Source: JADCGM01 sp943368345 (GTDB taxonomy: Bacteria; Pseudomonadota; Alphaproteobacteria; Sphingomonadales; Sphingomonadaceae). From it: a stretch of DNA of 51,575 nt. Within the stretch, counting starts at the first letter, position 1, and each line of letters opens with the position of its first letter. Below, piece by piece: positions 25,669 to 33,432 of this stretch. The position numbers and the translations under genes were made by a program. Location of the stretch: the NCBI GenBank assembly GCA_943368345.1, contig CALRKY020000022.1:1-51575 (forward strand). Reading direction: 5' to 3'. The notes below the pieces were generated by a model. That model was not told where the DNA came from. It worked only from the letters and a program-made list of their open reading frames with translations, and searched no databases.

Positions 25669-26190
25669 TCAATCCTTTGGTGCGCTGTTGTCCGTCCAGT
25701 TCTTCCAGTCACGGCTGACACGCTTTTCATCAATCAGGGTGCGCTGATGGCATTTGTCGCCCTTAAACCACTGCCAGACCCGGGCCCGGTCAATGCCGTT
25801 CGCCGCGTGCTGGATCATTTCATAGAGGTAGAGATCAGACTCGCCCTTGCGGGTCCAGTTCAGGCAGGTGGTGCGGTGGAAATCGTCGGGCTGCATCGGG
25901 GCGGCCCAGCCGGTGATCAGATCATTGTCCCACCAGATCCGGCCATTGTCATACCATGCCGGAAACTCGCGGATATCGGTCCGCCCGTCCGCCCAGAAAT
26001 ATTGGTTGGTCTGATAATAGGGGAATTCCGCATTCTCATCCATGATCCGGCAAATGAGCCGCGACCGGTGCTGATCGACCAATTGGCCGGTGTCGGCATC
26101 ATAATAGCGATACCAGCCCTCCCACACACCTTCGCTGTCCATCAGCTGCGGCATGCGCTGCCGGAATTCCGTCCATTTCGCCTTGTCCAT
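25669..26190 (-). CDS. unrecognised 173-aa protein, possibly lipocalin-like
   Basis: I do not recognise the family firmly. The protein is Trp/Tyr-rich. The GVWEGWYRYYDADTG start followed by DQHRSRLICRI, then WADGRTDIREFPAWYDNGRIWWDND, suggests an antiparallel beta-barrel of the lipocalin/calycin kind (as in DUF3598-like proteins). There is no signal peptide. It precedes the FAD oxidoreductase by 2 nt and follows the MDR gene by 11 nt on the same strand, so it belongs to the same transcript. It could bind a hydrophobic substrate, but that is a guess from the fold-like pattern. Confidence 0.6.
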   Translation of the reverse strand: MDKAKWTEFRQRMPQLMDSEGVWEGWYRYYDADTGQLVDQHRSRLICRIMDENAEFPYYQTNQYFWADGRTDIREFPAWYDNGRIWWDNDLITGWAAPMQPDDFHRTTCLNWTRKGESDLYLYEMIQHAANGIDRARVWQWFKGDKCHQRTLIDEKRVSRDWKNWTDNSAPKD

Positions 26191-26201
26191 CACGCCCTCG
26201 A

Positions 26202-27221
26202 TTACGCCCCGTTTGCCCGCGACAGGTTGACGACGACCTTGCCCATCGTCTGGCCCGACACCAGTCGTTCAACCGCACCATAGGCGCTTTCCAGCCCAAC
26301 ATTGTCCCCGGCATCAAATGTAACCGCGATGCGACCAGCGGCGTGCAGCGCGAACAGCCGGTCCCGCGCCGCTGGCCAGAGATGGGTGCTGCGGCCATTC
26401 TGAAAGGCCTGGATCGATGCGGCCTTGTAATAGAAGGACAGCGGCAGGCCGGGGCGTTGCCGGTGCTGTGGCTTGCCGTCCATGTCGCTTGCTGCACCGC
26501 TCACCACCAATCGCCCGTGCGGGGCGAGATTGTCGAGAAAGGCGTCGAACACCTGGCCTCCAACGGTATCAATCGCAATATTCAGTGCGTCGGGGAACTC
26601 GCGCGCCAGAACGTCGGCGACCGAGTCCGCCCGGTGGTCGATGACCCGGTCAGCCCCAAGGGAGCGGACAAACTCGGCTTTGCCGCCGCCGCAGACTGCA
26701 ACGACGCGGCAACCACGGAGTTTGGCCAGTCGGACGATCAGATGACCCAAGCCCCCTGCCGCCGCCGATACCGCAACGGTGTCCCCGTCCTTCACCGCCC
26801 CGGCATGTTCCAGAGCGAGCAACGCCGCAACGCCGGTGGAGGCGAGACCAAGGCTGGTTGGGCTGGCGTCGGGCACGGGGACGAATTCGGCAGCAGGGGC
26901 GGTGTTCATCTCCCGGTAGCCGCCCCGGAAACGCAGATTGGCAGCGGCGTCCCCGATTGCAAATTGGTCGACACCCGGCCCCACCGCCTCCACGATGCCA
27001 ACCGCCTCAACCCCGGTCAGGGTCGGCAGGGCGAAGCTGATATAGTCGACCGCGTTGCGGGCCATTTGCGTGTCGAAAATCCCGTTGACGCCGCACCAGT
27101 GGTTGCGGACCCGGATTTCGCCGGGGCCGGGTTCGATCACGGGTAGCTCGACAATCTCGGTGGCCTCGCGAAAGCTTCCGGCAAAGCGTTCAAGCCGGAT
27201 GGCGCGGTAGGTTTCGGTCAT
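26202..27221 (-). CDS. MDR-family zinc-binding dehydrogenase / quinone oxidoreductase
   Basis: A 339-aa MDR protein of the quinone oxidoreductase-like (QOR) type. The N-terminal domain has WCGVNGIFDTQMARN in place of the zinc Cys motif. The cofactor-binding loop AAAGGLGHLIVRLAK is at about 154-168, and GGKAEFVRSLGADRVIDH follows. It would reduce an enone or quinone with NADPH. Its ATG overlaps the stop of the upstream flavoprotein gene (ATGA), so the two are translationally coupled. It is distinct in sequence from the MDR protein at 20474. Confidence 0.85.
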   Translation of the reverse strand: MTETYRAIRLERFAGSFREATEIVELPVIEPGPGEIRVRNHWCGVNGIFDTQMARNAVDYISFALPTLTGVEAVGIVEAVGPGVDQFAIGDAAANLRFRGGYREMNTAPAAEFVPVPDASPTSLGLASTGVAALLALEHAGAVKDGDTVAVSAAAGGLGHLIVRLAKLRGCRVVAVCGGGKAEFVRSLGADRVIDHRADSVADVLAREFPDALNIAIDTVGGQVFDAFLDNLAPHGRLVVSGAASDMDGKPQHRQRPGLPLSFYYKAASIQAFQNGRSTHLWPAARDRLFALHAAGRIAVTFDAGDNVGLESAYGAVERLVSGQTMGKVVVNLSRANGA

Positions 27222-28636
27222 GACGAAGCTCCGATGCGCGCGGCCGCCAGTCCGGCCACCCGCCCCAATGTAATGGCCGCACAAAGCCCCATGGCGGGCA
27301 GATACCCCCAATGCGCCGGCCCCGATACACCGCGCGCTGCGCCGCCACCCGCGAACAGGTTCGGCAGGGCTGTCCCATCCGCCCGCAGCACCCGCGCCTC
27401 CCCGTCAATCTGCAGTCCGCCCTGGGTGTGGTAGATCGCCCCCACGACCCGGAAGGCGCGCAGCGAGCCGGATGGCGGATTGTCTGTCCCCCACATGCGT
27501 CCGAACCTGTCAGGCCGACCCGCCAATTGCGCCGCCGTCGCTTCCGCCAATGCCGATTGCAGAGCTTCAGGATCGACGCCGATTGTAAAGGCAAGGTCTG
27601 CGGTTGTTTCAGCGCAGCGGGCCGCGCCAAGATCGCGCAGGGCCTGCGCCTCCGGGATATGGGCGCAGCGGGCTTCAATTCCAGCATCAAAAATCACCCA
27701 GGCGACGCCGTCAGCCTGGGCAAGGACCGGCAGAACCATCCCGGCGATATCCTCAACTTCATTAACGAACCGGTGCCCCTGCGAATTGATGATGATCCCG
27801 CCTTCGACCAGAAACCCCGGCGGCACGGTAATGCCCTGTGGGTCGGTGAGCATTGCATAGCCCTGATAGCTGCCCATGTCCGCGAGCGCGCCGCCGATAC
27901 GCGCGCCCAACCACAGGCCGTCGCCGCGATTGCCCTCATGGCCGTGGTAGCGGGCGTTGGCTGCCTCTGGCATATGGGTGGCGACCGCCGCCCGGTTGGC
28001 CGCAAAGCCACCGCTGGCGAGGATCAGTGCGCCAGAGCCGATCCGGTCCTGCGAACCATCGGGGCGTTCACACAGAATGCCGGTCACCCGGCCACCAGCA
28101 TCGGCGATGATGTCGATCAGCCTTGCCTGTAGCAGCACGTCGATGCCCGCTTCGGCCAGGCGCTGGTGGAGCAGCTGGACCATGTCCGTCCCGCCATGTC
28201 CCGGCCAGCCGTGCACCCGCATCACGCTGTTGCCATAGGCGGCGCGAAAGCCGGTATCGAGTTCCCACGGCAGGTTGTGTTCGGTGACCAACCAATCAAG
28301 GCACGGCCCGGACTGGGTCGCGATGGTTCGGGCAATGACCGGGTCGGTCAAGCCCCGGGTCTTGGCCATGATGTCGGCGAAAAACAGGTCACCGTTGTCG
28401 GTAACGCCGTGTGCCGCCTGCGACCGCGTTCCGGCGGCGCAAACCAGCCCTTGCGACATACCGGTGGACCCGGACGGCCGGTCATCCTGCTCGATCAGCA
28501 GCACCTTGGCCCCGGCCCCGTGCGCCGCAAGTGCTGCGACACACCCGCAGGCACCGCCCCCAATGACGATGACCGGGACGGTGACGTCAAACCCATCGTC
28601 GCCAGCTTGCCGCACCGTCACAGGTCGGATCGCCAT
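27218..28636 (-). CDS. FAD-binding dehydrogenase (3-ketosteroid dehydrogenase / fumarate reductase type)
   Basis: A flavoprotein of about 472 aa with the N-terminal Rossmann VIVIGGGACGCVAALAAHG, then SGSTGMSQGLVCAAG, and the C-terminal THTQGG-like IYHTQGGLQID and PNLFAGGGAARGVSG. These are hallmarks of the FAD_binding_2 family, which dehydrogenates or reduces C-C bonds next to a carbonyl. The ATG at 28636 has GAGCGG upstream. A GTG at 28621 giving a 4-nt GTGA overlap with the upstream lyase gene is an equally possible start. The substrate is unknown. Confidence 0.85.
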   Translation of the reverse strand: MAIRPVTVRQAGDDGFDVTVPVIVIGGGACGCVAALAAHGAGAKVLLIEQDDRPSGSTGMSQGLVCAAGTRSQAAHGVTDNGDLFFADIMAKTRGLTDPVIARTIATQSGPCLDWLVTEHNLPWELDTGFRAAYGNSVMRVHGWPGHGGTDMVQLLHQRLAEAGIDVLLQARLIDIIADAGGRVTGILCERPDGSQDRIGSGALILASGGFAANRAAVATHMPEAANARYHGHEGNRGDGLWLGARIGGALADMGSYQGYAMLTDPQGITVPPGFLVEGGIIINSQGHRFVNEVEDIAGMVLPVLAQADGVAWVIFDAGIEARCAHIPEAQALRDLGAARCAETTADLAFTIGVDPEALQSALAEATAAQLAGRPDRFGRMWGTDNPPSGSLRAFRVVGAIYHTQGGLQIDGEARVLRADGTALPNLFAGGGAARGVSGPAHWGYLPAMGLCAAITLGRVAGLAAARIGASS

Positions 28637-29478
28637 TTCCGCTCGAATTCCCAAACCTCTTCAAACCCGATCATCTGGCAGAATGTATTGAAATCAAAAA
28701 TGCCGTCCGGATTCCCCTCTCCGTGATCCCGCAACGCGATCAGCGCCTTCTCCATTGCCGAGGCTGCAACGAGGCTGGTGAGCGACGGGTAAATGGCAAA
28801 GGCATAGCCAATCTCCGCAAGCACGCTGGCATTGGGATTGGGGGTGAAGCCGCCATTCGACATGTTGATCATCACCGGGACGTCGAAGGCAGCGCAGGCG
28901 GTGCGCATCTCCTCCTCATTCTCCAGCGCTTCGGGGAATACCACATCGGCACCGGCCTTGGCATAGGCCTCCAGCCGACGAAGCGCACCGTCCAGCCCCT
29001 CGCTCTGACGGGCATCTGTGCGCGCGATGATCAACAGATTCTCATCGGTTCGCGCCGCGACGGCAACGCGGATTTTCTCCGCCATCTCCTCTTTGGGGAT
29101 GACGCGGCGATACGGGGTGTGGCCGCATTTTTTGGGGAATTCCTGATCCTCGATCTGGACAGCCGTCACGCCCGCCGCCTCATACCCCCTGACCGTGTGG
29201 TGGACGTTGAGCAACCCGCCATAGCCGGTATCGGCATCGGCAATCAGCGCAGCCTTGCTGGTCCGGACCACCGTTGCCATCCGGTCCACCATCTGGGTGT
29301 AGCTGGCGATGCCGACATCCGGCAGGCCGTAGGCCGACGCGGTCAGCCAATAGCCGGTTCCGTAAACGATATCGAAGCCAACCCGGTCGACCATCAGGGC
29401 GGCGATCATGTCCTGGACCCCCGGGACCACGAAAAACTTGCCGCTGGCCAGTCGGGAACGCAAAATCGGGTCTGCCAT
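28618..29478 (-). CDS. isocitrate lyase / PEP mutase superfamily lyase
   Basis: A 286-aa TIM-barrel enzyme with DADTGYG (81-87), EDQ (110-112) and the active-loop KKCGH (116-120), which includes the catalytic Cys of lyases in this family. Such enzymes split C-C bonds of 2-hydroxy or 2-methyl dicarboxylates (methylisocitrate, dimethylmalate, oxaloacetate). A retro-aldol or Claisen cleavage that feeds pyruvate, succinate or glyoxylate to central metabolism fits the end of a catabolic route. It is the first gene of a leftward transcript of five closely spaced genes ending at 24206. Confidence 0.88.
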   Translation of the reverse strand: MADPILRSRLASGKFFVVPGVQDMIAALMVDRVGFDIVYGTGYWLTASAYGLPDVGIASYTQMVDRMATVVRTSKAALIADADTGYGGLLNVHHTVRGYEAAGVTAVQIEDQEFPKKCGHTPYRRVIPKEEMAEKIRVAVAARTDENLLIIARTDARQSEGLDGALRRLEAYAKAGADVVFPEALENEEEMRTACAAFDVPVMINMSNGGFTPNPNASVLAEIGYAFAIYPSLTSLVAASAMEKALIALRDHGEGNPDGIFDFNTFCQMIGFEEVWEFERKWRSDL

Positions 29479-29648
29479 GTCAGCTTCCTGCCGGGGAGAT
29501 CAAACTGGAGGTAGCCGACTATGCCCCGCACTGGCTCGCAAAGTCGAATATGATCACGTTGCGGGCAGAACGCCTGCGCATGTGCTCCCCTCGTGCCGCA
29601 TCCGTTGCTTCTCTATAGGGGATCCAGCAGGCGGTTTGAGGACGGTGC

Positions 29649-30638
29649 ATGGGCGTTGAGCATATGTGGATGGTGCGCGCCGGTCGGGGCGGGCGGCTGT
29701 TCCCGGAGTTTGTCGAACGCAGTATCGTCGCGCTCGGCTGGGACCAGATTGGCGATCCGACCAGTTGCGCGACGCTGGCTGCCCTGATTGCCCGTTTCCG
29801 GTCAGGCTATCCGGACTGGAGCGAAACGCAGGTCGCGGTTGGGGCAGGGCAAATGTTCCGGTTCATCCACGAATTCCGCATCGGCGACGGCGTCATCACC
29901 TATGACAGCCAGCAACGGGTCTATCAGACCGGCACAATCGTCGGCCCGGCAAGATATGTGTCCGACGACGTTGAAGAGTTAAGCTGTATCCGGGCGGTAA
30001 AATGGGGCGCCGTCATCAGCCGGGATGCGCTCAGCCAGGAGAGCCGAAATACGCTGGGAGCGATCCAGACCCTGTTCCTGCTGCCTGATTACAGCTGCAT
30101 CGAGATTGAAAGTCGCCTCGCCGGGGAAGCCCCGCCGTCAGTCTCGCCATCCTCGACCGAGGCCGACCCCTATGAAGCGATCCACGACCGGGCGCTTGAA
30201 CGATTGAAAGACCGGATCGTACATATGGAATGGCACCAGTTGCAGGAGCTGGTGGCGGCGTTGCTGCGAGCACTTGGCTACCGGACCAAGGTCAGTCCTC
30301 AGGGGGCAGACCGGGGCAAGGACATCTTTGCCTCCCCCGATGGCTTTGGGTTTGAATTGCCGCGCATCGTCGTTGAGGTGAAACACCGGCGGGGTCAGAC
30401 GATGGGAGCGCCGGAGGTGCGCAGTTTTCTCGGCGGACGGCACAAGGATGACCGGGGGCTGTATGTTTCCACCGGCGGCTTCACCCGGGAGGCTTATTAT
30501 GAGGCGGAGCGCGCCTCCATCCCCGTGACGCTGATGACGCTCGATGATCTGGCGCGGGCGATCATGGACAATTACGAGGAATTTGACACACTGGGCCGGT
30601 CGCTGGTGCCGCTGACCCGGGTCTATTGGTTGATGTAG
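29649..30638 (+). CDS. Mrr-type restriction endonuclease with N-terminal PUA-like domain
   Basis: A 329-aa two-domain protein. The N-terminal part (about 5-115; WMVRAGRGGRLFPEF, IGDGVITYD, VYQTGTIVGP) looks like the PUA/EVE-like module often fused to Mrr nucleases and possibly reading modified bases. The C-terminal Mrr_cat domain has E200, D225 in ADRGKDIFA and E243-V-K245 in VVEVKHR, the PD-(D/E)xK core. These are type IV-like enzymes that cut modified DNA. There is a GAGGACGG upstream of ATG 29649. The gene lies 8 nt before ligA. Confidence 0.85.
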   Translation: MGVEHMWMVRAGRGGRLFPEFVERSIVALGWDQIGDPTSCATLAALIARFRSGYPDWSETQVAVGAGQMFRFIHEFRIGDGVITYDSQQRVYQTGTIVGPARYVSDDVEELSCIRAVKWGAVISRDALSQESRNTLGAIQTLFLLPDYSCIEIESRLAGEAPPSVSPSSTEADPYEAIHDRALERLKDRIVHMEWHQLQELVAALLRALGYRTKVSPQGADRGKDIFASPDGFGFELPRIVVEVKHRRGQTMGAPEVRSFLGGRHKDDRGLYVSTGGFTREAYYEAERASIPVTLMTLDDLARAIMDNYEEFDTLGRSLVPLTRVYWLM

Positions 30639-30646
30639 GGTGCGCG

Positions 30647-32776
30647 ATGGACAAGCCGGTTGAACAACTGACCAGTCTGGAAGCCGATGCCGAACTGGCG
30701 CGGCTGGCGACCGAAATCGCGTCGCATGCGCTTGCCTACCATCAGGCCGACGCCCCGGTCATTTCCGACGCCGACTATGATGCCCTCGTCCGCCGCAATG
30801 CGGCCATCGAGGCGCGGTTTCCGCTGCTGAAGCGGGCGGATTCACCGTCGGATGCTGTCGGCGCGGCCCCGGCAGCGCATTTGGGCAAAGTCGCCCATGC
30901 CCGGCCAATGCTGAGTTTGGACAATGCCTTTGCCGATGCCGATGTGGCCGAGTTTGTCGGGCGGGTCCGCCGGTATCTCGCGCTCGACGATGTTGCGCCA
31001 ATTGTTCTGACGGCGGAGGAAAAGATCGACGGCCTGTCCTGTTCGCTCCGCTATGAGAACGGCCGCCTGGTCCGGGCGCTGACCCGGGGGGATGGGACAA
31101 CGGGGGAGGACGTGACCGCCAATGTCGCGACAATCGCAGACGTGGTGTCGAGCCTGCCACTCGGCGCACCGGACCTGTTCGAGGTTCGCGGCGAAATCTA
31201 CATGGCCAAGGCCGATTTTGCCGACCTCAACCAGCGGCTAGGGGCGGAGGCCGCTGCCGTCGGCGCCATCGCCCGTCAGTTTGCCAATCCCCGTAATGCG
31301 GCGGCGGGGTCGCTGCGCCAGAAGGACCCTGCGGTGACCGCCAGCCGTCCGTTGCGATTTTTCGCACATGGCTGGGGTGAATGTTCGATCCTTCCGGGAG
31401 ACACCCAGCAAGCGGTGATGGATGCCATCAGAGGCTGGGGCCTGCCGGTTCGTCCGATCCCGCGTTGCACCGATGTCGACGCCGCCTTGCAGGTCTACCG
31501 GGCCATTGAAAGCGCACGGGCGGACCTGCCCTTTGATATCGACGGGGTGGTTTACAAGGTTGATCGGCTCGACTGGCAAGCCCGGTTGGGACAAGTGGCG
31601 AAGGCGCCGCGCTGGGCCATTGCCCACAAATTTCCAGCCGAACGGGCCACGACGATCTTGAACGCGATTGACCCCCAGGTCGGTCGGACCGGGAAGATCA
31701 CGCCGGTCGCCCGGCTGGCACCGGTCACGGTGGGCGGGGTGGTGGTCACCAACGCTACGCTCCACAATGCCGACGAGATTGACCGACTGGGCGTGCGGCC
31801 CGGTGACCGGGTGGTGGTGCAGCGGGCGGGCGATGTCATCCCCCAGATCGTTGAAAATCTGACCCGGGATACCGAACGCGAGGGCTGGCAGTTCTGGACC
31901 GCTTGCCCTGCCTGTGGTTCCGCGCTCGATCGGGAGGCGGGGGAGGTTGATTTCCGCTGTACCGGTGGCTTGATCTGTCCGGCGCAGCGGGTTGAACGGC
32001 TCAGGCATTTCGTGTCGCGGCAGGCGCTCGACATTGACGGGCTCGGCCTCCAACAGATCGAGGATTTTTTCAGCGAAGGGTTGGTCGCTGCCCCGGCAGA
32101 TATTTTCAGGCTGACCGAGGACCAGCTGCGCGCCCGGAAGAAGGCTGGCCGGGTTTGGGCGGCCAACCTGGTGGCGGCCATCGATGCCCGGCGGACACCA
32201 CCGCTCGATCGGTTCCTGTTTGCGCTTGGCATCCGGCATGTCGGCCAGGTGACCGCGAGGGACCTGGCGCGCCGCTACCAAAGTTGGGCAGGGTTCCGGG
32301 AGATGATTGACCGCGCCCTGTCGCTTCGCGCCGAACTTGCACCGGTCATCGGTGAAAATGCTGAAAAATTCGCAGCCCGCTGCAGCAAGGACCTGGCTGC
32401 GGTGATGGAAACAGCAGGGGTCGGCCCCGAAGTTGCCTTTGCAATCGTCGATTTTTTCGCCGAGCCGCACAATCAACAAGCCGTGGCCGACCTTCTCGAA
32501 CAGGTAAAACCGGCCGACTTGATCCACGAAACCATGGCGTCAGAGGTCAGCGGCAAAACGCTGGTCTTTACCGGATCCCTCGAAACCGTCAGCCGCGACG
32601 AGGCGAAGGCGCAGGCTGAACGATTGGGGGCCAAGGTTGCCGGATCAGTGTCCGCCAAGACCGATCTGGTGATTGCGGGGCCAGGTGCGGGGTCAAAACT
32701 GACTAAGGCCGCCAGCCTCGGCGTGGCGGTGATCGATGAGGCTGCGTGGTTGGAGTTGGTCAAACGGGCCGGATAA
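30647..32776 (+). CDS. ligA: NAD-dependent DNA ligase
   Basis: A 709-aa ligase that seals nicks in replication and repair. Domains in order: Ia (about 1-70), the nucleotidyltransferase with K126 in EEKIDG accepting AMP, an OB-fold, the four-Cys zinc module (CPACGS and later FRCTGGLICP), HhH repeats and a C-terminal BRCT (about 632-709; GKTLVFTGSLETVSRDEAK). ATG at 30647 is 8 nt after the nuclease stop, so the nuclease and ligase are likely co-transcribed. Confidence 0.97.
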   Translation: MDKPVEQLTSLEADAELARLATEIASHALAYHQADAPVISDADYDALVRRNAAIEARFPLLKRADSPSDAVGAAPAAHLGKVAHARPMLSLDNAFADADVAEFVGRVRRYLALDDVAPIVLTAEEKIDGLSCSLRYENGRLVRALTRGDGTTGEDVTANVATIADVVSSLPLGAPDLFEVRGEIYMAKADFADLNQRLGAEAAAVGAIARQFANPRNAAAGSLRQKDPAVTASRPLRFFAHGWGECSILPGDTQQAVMDAIRGWGLPVRPIPRCTDVDAALQVYRAIESARADLPFDIDGVVYKVDRLDWQARLGQVAKAPRWAIAHKFPAERATTILNAIDPQVGRTGKITPVARLAPVTVGGVVVTNATLHNADEIDRLGVRPGDRVVVQRAGDVIPQIVENLTRDTEREGWQFWTACPACGSALDREAGEVDFRCTGGLICPAQRVERLRHFVSRQALDIDGLGLQQIEDFFSEGLVAAPADIFRLTEDQLRARKKAGRVWAANLVAAIDARRTPPLDRFLFALGIRHVGQVTARDLARRYQSWAGFREMIDRALSLRAELAPVIGENAEKFAARCSKDLAAVMETAGVGPEVAFAIVDFFAEPHNQQAVADLLEQVKPADLIHETMASEVSGKTLVFTGSLETVSRDEAKAQAERLGAKVAGSVSAKTDLVIAGPGAGSKLTKAASLGVAVIDEAAWLELVKRAG

Positions 32777-32795
32777 TCCGAGGCTTGATCATAGG

Positions 32796-32814
32796 CTATG
32801 CGTTCAGTGCATAG
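32796..32814. repeat. inverted repeat CTATGC / GCATAG after ligA
   Basis: Two 6-bp arms flank GTTCAGT, 20 bp past the ligA stop. There is no T run, so a terminator is unlikely. An operator or a protein-binding site for the small downstream ORF is possible. Confidence 0.3.
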
Positions 32815-32911
32815 CTCCTACACGGCGGACGCCCATGCTAATGCTGCGATGCAGCAACTATATCCAGCTCACCGCAGCGGCGTTCGTTGCGGAGAGAAAT
32901 GGAGAAGAGCA

Positions 32912-33064
32912 ATGGCTCCCCCAATGTCAAACGTCGCTGTCAGCGACACCGTCCGCCCTGCAATTCAGACCGTGGCGCGCAATCTTCGTGCAAATGCCCG
33001 CGCGATTGCAGCCTTTCACCCGGTCCGTGCTGAAACACGTCTGTTTCATGCTTGGCGTCCGTAG
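32912..33064 (+). CDS. small protein, 50 aa
   Basis: A short ORF in the 330-nt gap after ligA, starting at the ATG at 32912 with GGAGAAGAG about 7 nt upstream. The protein (MAPPMSNVAVSDTV start, ARNLRANARAIAAFHPVRAE) is Ala/Arg-rich with an amphipathic central stretch. No family is recognised. The good ribosome-binding site and plausible composition favour a real gene, but it is unsupported by homology here. It is convergent with the small exported protein gene. Confidence 0.4.
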   Translation: MAPPMSNVAVSDTVRPAIQTVARNLRANARAIAAFHPVRAETRLFHAWRP

Positions 33065-33107
33065 GATTTCTTAAAGTCCTTCGACGTGTAGCATTTCAGA
33101 TTACTAC

Positions 33108-33338
33108 CTAGCGCGCGGTTGTAAGGCTGGCATCGGCCACCAGCGGCGATGATGTCGCCTGACACCGCGCCATGATCGTCGGATAGTCGAGGCTGCCAAA
33201 CTGCCCGAGTTCGGTTTCGGCGGCCTTGTTGCAGGCAGCAACCGACGCATAGGTCGTCGGCAGCTGCTGGACCAACTGGCACTGCATGCCGTCATCGGCG
33301 CATCCAAGGATCGCCATCACAATCGCGACAGGTGGCAT
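33108..33338 (-). CDS. small cysteine-containing protein, probably exported
   Basis: A 76-aa protein with a short hydrophobic start (MPPVAIVMAILGC) that could be a lipobox-like or weak signal segment. It has four cysteines spread along the mature part and a QQLPTTYASVAAC segment. GGAG lies 7 nt before the ATG at 33338. No family is recognised. Export and disulfide bonding are inferred from composition only. Confidence 0.5.
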   Translation of the reverse strand: MPPVAIVMAILGCADDGMQCQLVQQLPTTYASVAACNKAAETELGQFGSLDYPTIMARCQATSSPLVADASLTTAR

Positions 33339-33432
33339 TTCGTGGCTCCGTTTCCGCTAGGCACATCGGTGCCAAGGCCACGAAGGTACGCACCAGCAGG
33401 CGGCGCGGTTGGAGCTGCGGCATCGCGCCGCT

